In this document: positions 1 through 11,261 of the stretch, piece by piece | How the letters are laid out: every line of letters begins with the position of its first letter | Numbering within the stretch: the first letter of the stretch is position 1 | Origin: Gaeumannomyces sp. JS-464 | Taxonomy: Eukaryota > Ascomycota > Sordariomycetes > Magnaporthales > Magnaporthaceae | Length of the DNA: 64,000 nt | Direction: 5' to 3' | Assembly (NCBI GenBank): GCA_002197995.1 | Contig: NGZR01000003.1 | Span: 5,952,001 to 6,016,000 of the forward strand | Position numbers and translations under genes: made by a program | The notes under the pieces: generated by a model | Told to the model about the DNA's origin: nothing | Database searches by the model: none | The model's input: only the letters and a program-made list of their open reading frames with translations

Positions 1-392
1 ACGTGAAATGTCTGTTGAGAGCACGCGCGGTATAAACTCCTTTCGCTGATGACCGTGATGATAAAGTGATAAAAGATGCTGATACCCAGAGATTTGTTCG
101 TCGCAAGTGCTTTGGCGCCGTGCTCCCTGGCCGGATCGATAGTCGCGACCTTGTTTTTTGGGCTGGAATGCTTGGTAGTCCTATGACCCGATAATGATAA
201 AAGAATAAACGCCTAAACCCCGTCCCGGGGATCGAAATCGTGGAAGAAAAGCATCGTCTCGGCCGGGTGGGATGAGACGATGGTGTATCGCAGAAAAGAG
301 AAATGTAGTTGCTGGATGATGCGTATAGCGGGCTCGATAGGGCTCGACATCACATCCCGCTTGATGGGCAGCAGTCACTGCCATCCATCCAC
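1..392. other. 3' flank of the Vac7 gene, no gene seen
   Basis: This stretch lies downstream of the minus-strand Vac7 stop codon and probably holds its 3' UTR. Only short, composition-driven reading frames are present, and I see no RNA gene or repeat. Confidence 0.5.
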
Positions 393-3300
393 CTAGATTG
401 CAGCAGAAACCGCGAGAGACTCGGGCGTCCCAGGAGCAACCGCCCCGGGATCGCTGGCTGAGTTGGGCTTGACCCGCGTCTTTCCGGAGATGGCAATGGT
501 GCGGACGCGCTGGCTAAGGGGCAGCGAGTACTTGAGGACGCCCTTGACGACCAACTCGAACTCGTCCCCGATGACACGTCCCCATCTCTCCGTCCCACCT
601 GGCTCGGTGCTGTTTCCAGGCTTTTCAAGTCTAAGGCCTCCCGTTGTGGTCGAGGCGCCCTTGTTGAAAAAGGAGCCCTCAAACTGCAGCGGTTGGTCCA
701 GCTCACGTACCGTGCCAAGCCTCCAGAGCGGGCCCATATCGTCCGGTGGTGGATCGTCGGCCGGATCGCCAGGGGGGCCGGCCCTGGCAACTGCTGGCGC
801 GACTTGGTGCCCATTTTCGTTGTCTTCGCTAATGCTTGTCCTCCTGGCCCTCCTCGCAACAAAAGACCGAGATCCACGAGACACTACGTCTCGTGGCCCA
901 GGCTTTTGTCGCCATGAATCGGGCCCCGCGTATGGCGATTTAGCAAAGATCTCGAGGTCTGACGAGTCCACGACGACCAGTACAACGTTGGGGTTCTGGG
1001 CCTTGACCATCATGTCGAACATGAGCTCCTGTTCGCTGGCGATGACATTGCTAATCTTAATGAGCTCTAGTCCGGTCAGGGGCTGCGATGTCGCAAACAT
1101 GAACCCGATGGCTCCCGATACCACCAGCAGGAGCATCACCGTCAACACCAGGCAGCTGGCCATGCGGTTGAGCAATGATGGCTGATGGCGCCGCTGGTGC
1201 TGCCTGTATGCCGCCACTGCCGCACGTTGTTGGTGATCCGCCATGAGCGAGTGGTGATATCTGTTCCCTCCTCGGCGCGTCCGGGGCGACCGCACGGTCT
1301 GGACCAACGGGGTTCGCTCGTCGTCGGCCCCGGTAGTGGTGTCGTCCAGGTCGTATCCCACGGCAGGAGTGAGGTGCGGCCCGCGCTTCCCGCCGCCCGC
1401 CCCGCGTGCTGATGAGACGGATCCGAAACGGGGACTTGGTGGCGCCGGTGAGTTCCTTGCGCTGCCGCCAGCGCCTGAGATCCTCGGCCGCTGAGATCCG
1501 AGAAAAGGAGAGTCCCCGTTATCGAAGAGATATGTGTGCCCGTTGCTGGGTCGGCCCAGAGGCCCGATGTGGTGTGGGTGCCGTGCTACCGTTGCGCCAC
1601 GGCCGGACCCGGATGCGCTCCCCCTGGCAGAGCCACCGTCTTCATCGATAAGCAGACCCAGGTTTTCCGCCGCGAGGCCGGGATTATACGTGTTGGAGAA
1701 TTTCTTCTTCTTCGCCGCTACGGCGCTGCCGGGGGCAGGGGGGAGAGGGTGCCCATATCCAACGTCCATAACACCGTGAATAGATCGCATGCCGCTGCGG
1801 TCGATCTGGCTAGCCATGGATGTGGCGCTCGGCGTTCGCGAGTGGAAGCGATTGTGCGGCCGATCACGGGCATCTGGCGGGTTAGAATCGTACACGAATG
1901 TCTCGTCCGAGTCCGAGGTGTCGGCCTCGTCCACCGCGCTGGCGATTTTGGCCTCGAAGTTGTCAGCTTTGGAGGAGGCTGCATTTAGCGATGACCTGGT
2001 TAGCAAGTTATTCATATGTGATAAAGGCAGCCCCAGCGTGCGGCTGCGCGTGCTCGGTGCCGATGACCACCGCGTTGGGCTGGTCATTGCATCGTCAACC
2101 GGCGGGCCTTGCCCACTCATGGATCGGATCGGCGAGGTGCAGGCGACTTCGGCCCTCGCTGAGCTTGATCTGATCGATTGGTGATGTAGAAGCGGCGGCA
2201 CGCGTGAGCCGTACGCAGTGGATGCCGACTGTGGGTCGAGGCTCTCACCGGCACCGGACTGGACCATCTGCTGTTTCCTGCTCGGCTTCCTCTTCTCCTT
2301 CTTGGGCCGAATCGTCTCCGAGCTGGGCTTTGTCCTGAGGCTCCCGTTGGAACCCTGCATGCCCGCGGGCGCTACCGAAACCTGTGGAATCGACGTCACC
2401 GTCTCCGTCTCGACCGTCATCGTTTTGACCGTGCCCTCACTGGGCTTGGGGGTCTTGTTCGCTCCGGAGGGTCCGGTCTTGGCGAGAGTTGATGAGCTGG
2501 GCTGCCTGAGGCCGAGGCCCGATGGTGCCGAAGTCATGGCCGGCCGCCGCTCGGCCTTGATACTGCCAGCTTCGCTCCCGCTCTCATTCTGCGCCATGAT
2601 GGCCCGGGCCTTCATCGCCTTCGCGATCGGGATTTCCGCAACGTCCGGTTGAGAGGCTGTATCTGAAGCGAGTCTCTCTCCCACCAGCTTCTCCAACGCG
2701 GCATCGATCCCTTCAGGGGTTGGCGAGCCTAGCGGGCTGACTTCCTGGACGGTCTCGAGGGTTGATGTGCTGCCGCGGGCGGGCGTCCGCACGCCAGGTT
2801 GCAAGTGGCTGTCGTCAGTCTCGTTGTCCGACTGGCTGGGATCGAACGTCACGGGCGGTGTCGGTCGCTGGAAGTTTATGCTGGGAGGTCTTGATCCGAC
2901 CCCTTTCGAGGCAGGCCCGGATTCGGCTTGTTGAGCACTGGGGGCGGCGACCGGAGCCTAGGTGAGATGGGCCACCGGGGTGTGTGCGTTGAGAATCGAG
3001 AAGTGTTGTGGATGCCGACTTCTGTGGCAGAGGAGCCTTGATGTTGGGATCCGGGAGAAAGGCAAGAGGGCGGGGGTCGACGAGACGGCGATCGTTTTTG
3101 GCTGGTGCAAAGTCAAGGGCGCCGGAGTCGACGAGGTAGCAGCGGTCTTTGCGGCCGGGCGCGAAGGGCTGAGGTCCTGCTGGCTGTTTTTGCGAGATCT
3201 GTTGCCGGGGCCAGAGGGGAGGTTTCTGGCGGCAGCAATGGATGCCCTTAGAGTCCTGCTCGGGGACGGTTCCCTGGAGGCAAAGGGCGAGCTGGCAGCT

Positions 3301-3473
3301 GAAGACGTGGCAGAAGAGTGGGCCGTCGACTTGGAAGGGATGGTCGTGGACGCCTCGCGCGCAGCCGACGCAGCGGTTGCGCGCGCGGGATTGAAGGTGG
3401 TGGAGCCTGAGGGAGGCTGTCGGCCGGCGTCCGCGTCGCCACTGCCGGCGGCGGCGGTCGCTAACCTGTCCAT
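393..3473 (-). CDS. vac7: Vac7-like vacuolar segregation protein, regulator of PI(3,5)P2 synthesis
   Basis: In yeast, Vac7 is a vacuolar membrane protein that activates the Fab1 lipid kinase making PI(3,5)P2. An uninterrupted frame (393 to about 2957) ends in the family's conserved module. One membrane helix (CLVLTVMLLLVVSGAIGFMF) is followed directly by the luminal block SNVIASEQELMFDMMVKAQN and DLEIFAKSPYAGPDSW, then a beta-rich C-terminus. The cytosolic N-terminus is long, Ser/Pro/Arg-rich and disordered. Upstream, conserved-looking blocks appear in successive frames: SREPSPSRTLRASIAAARNL (frame opening with ATG at 3473), DPNIKAPLPQKSAS near 3040, RWPISPRLRSPPPVLNKPN near 2970, and PPSINFQRPTPPVTFDPSQS near 2870. 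Each change equals one missing base (about 3050, 2985-3020 and 2885-2900). I read these as indels rather than introns because no good splice pair joins them. The ATG at 3473 is the best start but is unproven. Confidence 0.82.
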
Positions 3474-5555
3474 GGTCGATGGTGATGGGAAAATCGGGAG
3501 GAATGAAGGCTCGACCTAGTCGTCATGCCAGAACTCGGGATTGCTCAACTCGTGGGGGCTCGATTTGGGCGCGGTAACCGGACTACCATATTGGACGGGA
3601 ATGCCATGCACTTTCCCGTCTGGGTCGGGGCCACGAACGAGGCGGTTTGTGTGTGTGTGTGTCTCTCCTTTCCTTTTGGGCCTCTGTCTTGGCTGCTGCT
3701 CGTTTGGGTTGCGTGGCTTCGCGGTGGCGATCTGGCTGGCTGGCTGGCAGGTTACGGATGGATGGGATGGATGGGATGGGCCGTTCGCCCGCTGACTCGC
3801 TGCGCAAGGAAAGAAATGTTTGGAATGCGCCAAAGGATGCCGGAGACAAAACGAGTTGGGAAAAATCGACGGGGGTGGAAATAAAACACCAGGCGCGGGC
3901 GGCCCAAACGGGATGTCGGGACGAGGCGAGGGAGCGAAGAATAGTCGAGACGTGCCAAAGGGCCCTAGGAGCGATCAACACGCGCGCCCCGGTTAATTCT
4001 CTCCGTTGCTCTGATTGATACCTCCGGACCTTGGCAAGACAGGTCGTATGCGTCCGCGCCTACTGCGTGCTTTGCCAGGACCAGAACGGCCGAGAAGGGG
4101 GTGAGACGCTGGGCAAAATGGGGGACCAGCGGCGTCACCCTCTGGCGCTCGATTTAGCAGGGCGAGGAGCAGCCGCTTGCATGTGCCTGGGGCGGAGGGA
4201 GGGTGTGATTGGGGGGCAATGATGTCGTGGCTGCCAGATGCCCGCTGCGCAGCCTGCTTTCCCTGCTGCTGGGGATTTGCGGTTCGAGGTTCGCTGCTCT
4301 GGCCAGAGGTGGTCAGCCAGCACAGGAAAGGGGTGGTGGTGTTGGTCGTGGTGGTGGGCGGCGTGCACGCGCGCTTCGATGGGCGCAGCAGTCGGGCTGC
4401 AAAAGACTAAATTGCTCGCTTCTGCGTACAATCGCCGTGCGGGAGGTGGTGCGGATGGGATCGAATCGAGGATGGGCCGGAGAAAACGTCGTGCAGGCAA
4501 CCTCTGGTTGGACGACAGGGGTATTCTCTCCAGCCCGCGCGCTCTGTTGGGCCGGCCTGGCGCTGTCTGAGGTGATGCGGGCGAACAAAGCCTCCAGAGA
4601 AGAGGGACGGGCCTGTGCTGACAGGGGTTCGGGGGCGGGCCAGGAACACTTGGCCCAGCCCCACTATGGATGGATGCTTTGCTGTGCTTTTTTGCTTGGG
4701 CTTTTTTTTTCTTTTTTTTTTTTTTGTCTTTCTCTTCACCCCCTGTCACTCCTGGTAACCCTGGTCGGGCTCGGCGGGGAAGACGGGAGAGCGAAAAAAT
4801 AATCAAATAAAAGTTCAAACCAGAATAAGTCTCAGACGGTGCGCCAGCGCAAGCACAAGGATGGGAAGCAGGTATATTATGAGCTTTCGATCGGGTTCCT
4901 CCTTGGAATCCGAATTCGGATGTACTTTACCCTCGTATCTGATTGCGCGGCCCTGGGCAACTGGGCCGCAAAACCAAGGCCAGTGGGAGGCGAAGAGGGG
5001 AACGCTGCCGTTGACCTTGCCATTTGTGCGAATGAGGCCTTGTTACCAACAGCACCGGCCCGTACCTGACTACCCAGAGCCATCCTGGAGTCTGGAGTGA
5101 CAGCGTCACTTCATCCGGAGCTGGCTTTTGCTTGGAAGGCATGGAGAAGTGGGCCCGTGGCTCGCCGAGGATCCAGTCCCAGGGCGACTTTGCCCAGGGA
5201 CGGCCTCCTTCACGGGACTCAGAGCCGGCCAAAGTATTTCCCCACCACAGCAGGCCGTCAAATAATTATGTCAGTGCCTTGCGTCCCAGAGGGGCTCGCA
5301 GGCGACAACACAAAACGAGGGTAACCTTGCTCGCACCACCCGGCAATAGCCAGCTCTCTTGCGATGCACGTGATGCGGCCACTCAGCTCCATCCGCCTGG
5401 TCGGCTTGTGAAAATTGTGCAGCCAGTTGCAAGCTATGCACTGTATCCAGGGAGCTGTATAAGGCAACTGACAAATAACAAATCAAATCGGACAAATGCA
5501 CTGCACCTTGAAAGCCGGCAGTAGCCCGTGCTCTGCTCTGGGCATTGCTTGCTTG

Positions 5556-5711
5556 TTTTTTTTTTTTTTTTGGGTTTTTTTTTTGGGTTTTTTTTTGGGT
5601 TTTTTTTTTGGGTTTTTTTTTTGGGTTTTTTTTTTGGGTTTTTTTTTTGGGTTTTTTTTTTGGGTTTTTTTTTTGGGTTTTTTTTTGGGTTTTTTTTTTT
5701 TGGTTTTTTTC
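5556..5711. repeat. T-tract/GGG minisatellite array
   Basis: About eleven GGG triplets are separated by runs of about 9-10 T (longer at both ends), giving a 12-13 nt period. It is not the fungal telomere repeat TTAGGG. The shadow reading frames through it (repeats of KKNPKKKP or FFFWVFFLG type) are artefacts of the array. Confidence 0.9.
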
Positions 5712-8033
5712 TTCCTTTTTTCTTCACCCTGAAAGTTAATCGGCGATTCTGGCCGGCTCCATCCAACCAGGGCACTTGGAATGTTGTGCGTCAATATCCT
5801 TCCTCAATCAGGCATTCCCGCCCAATTTGTGCATCCCGCCCCTCCTCATTCCGCCGGACGGTCTGCTCCTTGTGCCTCTTCCTCCCCACCTTTCCGCCGG
5901 CAATTCTGGCCTCTTCCGCCCGCCAACCAGACGGCAGCGAGCATGTCGTCCAGGGGCCATGACAAGGCTCGCCCACGGTCTTGCCGTGATCGGTCCCACG
6001 GCCATGGGTCGGCCGTGACTCGACAATTGACGAACGAGAGGAGTCCGAAGGGATGATGGATGAAAAATGTGAAGCACTGGAGCACAGAAGAAAAAAAAAA
6101 TATGTTTTTTATGCCTGTCAGCCCAATGAGCTTACCTTGCCCTTTCTTACCCAACCACATCCTGCTGAACCCTAATTGCAGCCCAGAATGCCGGCGCCCA
6201 CCACCGACGGGAATCTCTGTCCACCTGCAGCCAGCCCGAGGAGCATTGCAGAAAGAAAAGGCCGCAGAGACAGGGAATTAATTTAGGGCCATGTTTGATT
6301 TGATTTTTGTCAAGTTTTTTCAAGGCTGTTTTCGAAAGCCATCCATCCGTCGTTGTTGCATCATCATTCGCCTTTGAGGAAACCATAGCCAGTCAATCCG
6401 GGCCACAGCCCAAGCCACACCTCCACCTCCATAATTCTCGCATTTTTTTTTCTTTTTCGCGCGTTTTTTCATTCTCCTCATTTTGCCCCCTTCTGCACCC
6501 AGTGCGGCAATTCCAGCGTTCCGGAATCTTCGGCGGTCAGGAGCTGAGATGAAAGTTCCAGCATCCCGGTAGGTACCAACGGCATCGTGACACGTGGTTG
6601 CCCACAAGCCGAGGGCCAATTTGTTCCAAAGGCAGGCTTCGTCAGCACGCACACACCCAGCGCCGTCGCTATCGTTAGAGGAGCAGCTGCGGAAGAAAGA
6701 AAAGAAAGAAAAAAAAATCCCACGCACCGATCCTCCGTGTGGACAGGCGGATATCCCCGACAAAAGGTACCTGTACCTCTCAGAAATGGAAGTTGATTGC
6801 AAATATCTGCCCCCATGGTTGCTTAGATTAGACAAGCGAACCGACCCCAGTCACCAGGATGGTGATCACTTCACCGGGCCTGCTACGTATTTCCTTTTTG
6901 ATCTTGTGATGCCTTCTCCATCCGTGACATGTCACCCAGCCCACACAGCAGCAGGAGTGGCTGGGCAAGAACGGATCATCTGTGCAGGAACCCGACTTTG
7001 CAATAGGCTCAGCCCGCGCTCACGGACCCCTGCCCTCAACAAGTTGTGAGAAGTGAGACGTGAGCGGCGGAGCTGGCTCCGTGGCATGGTTGGTTGCCAA
7101 CAACAAACGACGAACGACTTTTCGTATGGAGTAAGTTGAGAACGAAGGAGAGAAAAAGGAAAAATGAAGAAATAAAAATCAGGATGGTCTTCTGACCTAG
7201 CTTCCCGAAACGGGCATGGGCAATGAATGTACTGTAGTGGTCAGCATATCAACCCAAATGCATGCATGGCCTTCTCTCTCCACAACCGTTTGCTGTCGAT
7301 TTTTGGGTCTCCCGTTCCCCCACAGCCGGCCGTTCGCGCGTGGGATGGCTGGTGGGAGGACGGGCTTGTGAGCCTGAGAGCGAAAAAAAAAAAAAAAAAA
7401 AAAAAATGGGATGGGATCTCTCGTTCCACTGACGATGACGGCTGGATGATGGCTGCCTACAACCGATGTGGCTGTGGCTGATACGTGTCAGTGGGCGGCT
7501 GACAACCCCGGTGGGATGGCAGCTTTCGCTCCCCCGAAGACAGCCGCAGATAACATCATCATCATCACTCGGTCCCTAAGTGAAACCCCCGCGCAGGGGC
7601 AGGCCAGGCTGACATCCTCTGTGAGGCACTTTCAATCTGTCTGACGGCTCCTTCGCAAGCGCTCGCTTCTGGCCTTTGTGCCATCCATCCATCCATCCAT
7701 CCCCCCAATCCCTGTAGTCATGGTCACGACAGTGGTGAAATCATGACTTTCTGTTTTTGTTTGTCGCTTTCCATGTCCGGCTAGCCCATCCGTCACCTTG
7801 ATTGGGCCGTTTTTTTTTTTTTGCCGAGATCGAGATCCGGCCTGATGCCCCCTTTTTTACCAGAAGCTGGACCGCCTTTCCAACCACCAGACGCCATCCC
7901 AATCTTGGTGGGCAAGAAAAAAAAGCGTTCGATGGAGGGCTCTATAGAGGAGAGAGCGATTTATGTGCGTCTATGGAGAAACCTTACCCCGTCTTTGGGC
8001 AGGCATGAGCAAAACGATATGTGCCTAGTTCTG

Positions 8034-8078
8034 TAGGTAGGTAGGTATGTATGTATGTATGTATGTACCTACCTATGC
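8034..8078. repeat. TAGG/TATG/TACC tetranucleotide microsatellite with inverted arms
   Basis: The array runs (TAGG)n, then (TATG)n, then TACCTACC. The outer parts are reverse complements of each other, so the whole can fold as a hairpin about a TATG-rich centre. Confidence 0.85.
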
Positions 8079-9210
8079 ATGTCTGCATGGTGTGCAGACG
8101 TGGACAGCAACAATCCGACCTTACACGCGATACATGACACGTGTCGGCCGATGGGTACGGTGAGTAGGGTGAACAGTCCACTCGTGTGACCCGTCTACAG
8201 CATGTAGGGTAAAAAAATAAAAAATAAAAAATAAAAATCATGCAAGAGGGGACCTTGGGGCCGTTTGGTTTCTGAACCCTACGGTGATAATGCATCGCAA
8301 GGTTGACCGCACCGACCCTCGTGAAAAAGAAAAAAAAAAAAGAAGAGAAATAAGAAATTGAAATCCACAATCTGTATCAGAAAGGTCTCGAAGGAGTCCC
8401 GAAATGGACAAGGGGAGCCGGAGACGCAAACCTAGGAGGAAAGATGATTCGTTCAAACATCGAACTATAAAAAGCAAACAAAAAAAAAAAAAAAAGGGGG
8501 GGGGTCTATATACCACTCCAGGGAAGTGAGCTCGAAATAGGACATCCTTGGTACCGCCCAGGTACAATAAAGCAAGCAGGAAGGAAGAAAGAAAAGAGGA
8601 TAAAGAAGAAGAATAACAGCAGCTATCGGGTCCGGCTGGCGGAGTTAAGATCGAGTTACCCCGTTCGTCTGTCCACGCTATTATCCAGCTGGCGCAGGAG
8701 AGTGGTAGGCCCTTCCTTTTGTTGTCCAAGGGCCTATCCTATGCAAACAGTACTCATCTCCACGTAAAAACGGTCTGCCAAAACCCTTATCCAGATCACA
8801 TGTCTCCAAACGCTCCCTCCAATGAATTAGAAACGTAGATTCTCCAAGGCCGCATATGTGGCATCGTTGACCAAGGAGAAGGAGAAGGCAATGAAGACAA
8901 GTAGAGAGAAGAGGAGAAGAAAAAAACAAGGCGGGGGGAAAGGGTGTATAGTGAAAACGAAGAAGGAATGCCGGTTGGACGATGCTGAGATAGAATGCTT
9001 CGAATGCGGCCCATTTGCCGCGCCATGTCTCCGTCGTCGCGTATTCGTAACGGCATTATCGCGTTGCGTTGCGGTCGATTCCCCCGGCTCAAGTATGTGT
9101 AGTGGTATCCATCATGCGAGAAGGGCGTGTGTTTCGTTCAAATGTCGTGGGGGAAAAAACGTGACAAGAAAAAAAGAAGTGGAATATCGCTCAAGAGCAG
9201 GCTGGGGGGT

Positions 9211-11261
9211 TTACTCTCGCAGAGGCTCGCCAGTGAAGGCGGGCGTAGGCTCGTCCTTCTTGCTAAAAGCCCAACCTATCCAGCTGGCGCGCTTGTTGGC
9301 AGTCTCGGCGCTCTTGATGTCCGGGTTCTCCTGCACGAGCCTGAGCGGCCGAGGCCCGCCGCCCGAGAACATGGTCGCCTTCTCGGAGCTGGCGCGCGGC
9401 GGGCTGTTGCTCGAGGTATGGGTGCTGGCCGCATCGGTGCCCGTGCCTGGGGTGCCGTGGATGCTGTCGCCGCTGGTGGACGACGTCTCGCTCCGCATGC
9501 CGGGGAAGTTGCCTGACGACGACATCTGGGGGTGGCTGCCCGAGGGCGTCCTTGGACCGGTCGAGCCGGCCGAGCTGAAGAAGGTCTGGCTGGTCCTGGA
9601 CGAGGGCGACAGAGGGCCGCCGGCAGAGTCGCCGCGGTACATTTGGTTCACAACACTGCCGGGCGTGAACTGGTCCGACATGGGCCGCCCTCCGCGCCTA
9701 ACGGAGGTGCCGCGCGTGAGCCCAATCGGGATCGAGGGAGCCGTGTCTGGGTTCGCGTGTGCCGAGTTCGTCGAAGTCGGCATGAACGACATGGGTCGAG
9801 GCCGAGGCTTGACGGCCTCGCTGGCCGCCGGGGCAGTTCTACCCATGGCAATGGTCTTGGCCCGCTGCAGCAACGAGGGACCCGGGGGCGGAGGTGGAGG
9901 TGGCAGCTCTTTGTTGGTGTTTGCTTGCTTGGAGTCGGGAGCATCAGGAGACTCGTCCAGGATGTCCTCAAAGTCGTGTCTCTGCAACAGCCTGCCGATA
10001 ATCTTGTTGATGTAAAGCGTGAGGGCCTTGTTCTCGTCCTTGGCCGACCGTAGCTCCAACTCCAGCTTGCGGTAGTCGCCCGCCTCGTTGTTATGCGCCT
10101 CAGACAGCTCATCTGCCAAGCTGGTGCCGGCTGCATCCGGGCTGTCGCCGACGCGGCCCTCGAGGGCGTTGAGGGCGTCCTGGTTGGACGAGACACCGCC
10201 GTTGCCAGAGGAGTGACCAAAGTCGCCCTTGAAATCGCCGTTGAGCGTCCGCTCCTGCAGCAGCATCTGATAGCTCTCGTTGTCCTCCAGAAGCCGGGCG
10301 TTGGCAATGCGCGTCTCTATCAGCAGCCTCTCGACCTCCTGCAATCTGCCGCCGCCCTGGTTCTCCGACTCGACGAGCTTGATCTGGGCCTCGGCGAGCT
10401 CCAGGCGCAGCGACTCGATGAGTTTGTCCTTCTGCAGCAGCAGCTTCGAGTTGTTTCGCGAATCGCTACGCTGGAGCGAGGCGGGCGGGGCAAAGCCGCC
10501 ATCAACGGGAGAGTGGGTTGCTACAGGAGAGTATGAGTTGTTAGTGCATAATCACCGGGGAGAGCAATACACAGCGGTGGACGAGAAGACTCACATTGCC
10601 TTGATGGCCTTGCCTCCTCCTCTCCGTTCGTCCTGTTGGCCAGGCTGTCCTTGAGTCTTTGGATGACAGTCTGCATCTCCTCCTCCCGGTTGGAGAACTC
10701 TTCCTTCTCGCGCACCATGGCGCCTCTCTCGGCCTCATAGATGCCCTCGAGCTCGTGGATGCGGCGGGTGGCCTCGCGCTTCTCGTTGCGCAGCGTCTCG
10801 ACGAGCTCCTCCTGCTCGTGTACCCGCTCCTCGAGCTTGGCCTGCTCGGCCAGGGCCTCGTCCAGGCGGCTCTGCAGCACCTCGGCCTGCCGCCTCTGCG
10901 CCTCGCCCGCGTTTTGGGCTTGCGTCAGGCGTTCCTTGAGGTCGTCAATGGCCGCAACAGCCTCGGCACGGGCCGTCTCCTCCGCCTCGGTGGCCGCGGC
11001 GCTGGTGGCGGAGGGGGCGGGAGAGTTGCGGCCGCTGCCGCTGCCGGCGCCATTGCTGAGCGGTGACTCCCTCCTCGACTGTGCCGCCGCGCGCGCTGTC
11101 ACGGGGGCGCTGGCTCGTACGGAGCCCCTGCGTGGCACGCTTGCGGCCGAGGATGCGGGAGAGCCTGAGGTCGAGGACCTCGCCGCCGCGCGTGATGTGG
11201 TAGGCGATGCGGTCGCGTCCCGCGACGGCACCGGCGGCTTCTTAGCCGCTGCTGCCGACAT
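9211..11261 (-). CDS. Coiled-coil fungal protein with poly-proline segment
   Basis: Two exons are well supported: 10595..11261 and 9211..10520. The 74-nt intron has donor GTGAGT, branch site CACTAAC and acceptor CTGTAG, and the join keeps frame, giving 658 aa. From the N-terminus: a Ser/Ala-rich disordered region (about 1-90), long heptad-type coiled coil (about 95-310, rich in ARAEAVAAIDDLKERL-type repeats), a conserved-looking helical block ENKALTLYINKIIGRLLQR near residue 385, a run of seven prolines near 430, a Ser/Pro-rich tail and a terminal WIGWAFSKKDE motif. It resembles proteins labelled 'M protein repeat' in filamentous fungi, but that label is only structural. A scaffold or cytoskeleton-linked role is inference. 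There are no frame breaks here, unlike many neighbours. Confidence 0.8.

Larger units (their letters stand above)
3474..9210. other. 5.7-kb gene-poor interval, low-complexity rich
   Basis: This interval lies between the Vac7 start and the stop of the next minus-strand gene. The many reading frames here are driven by composition (poly-K, poly-F, Ser/Pro) and none shows a recognisable domain or convincing exon chain. It holds several simple repeats: a GGG/poly-T array, a 24-A run at 7383-7406 and a TAGG/TATG array near 8040. Part is probably promoter and long 5' UTR of vac7. A lineage-specific small gene cannot be excluded. Confidence 0.5.

Noticed and set aside
2958..3020. Spliceosomal intron joining the vac7 N-terminal frame to the main frame
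   Set aside because: An acceptor-like CACCTAG and branch-like CTCAAC exist, but this would remove RWPISPRLRSPPP, which looks conserved. Three one-base shifts explain the text better.
5434..5962. Lys/Pro-repeat and Phe-repeat open frames
   Set aside because: They are translations of the GGG/poly-T array on both strands.
7681..7705. CATC repeat as a regulatory element
   Set aside because: Simple tetranucleotide repeat with no adjacent gene start.
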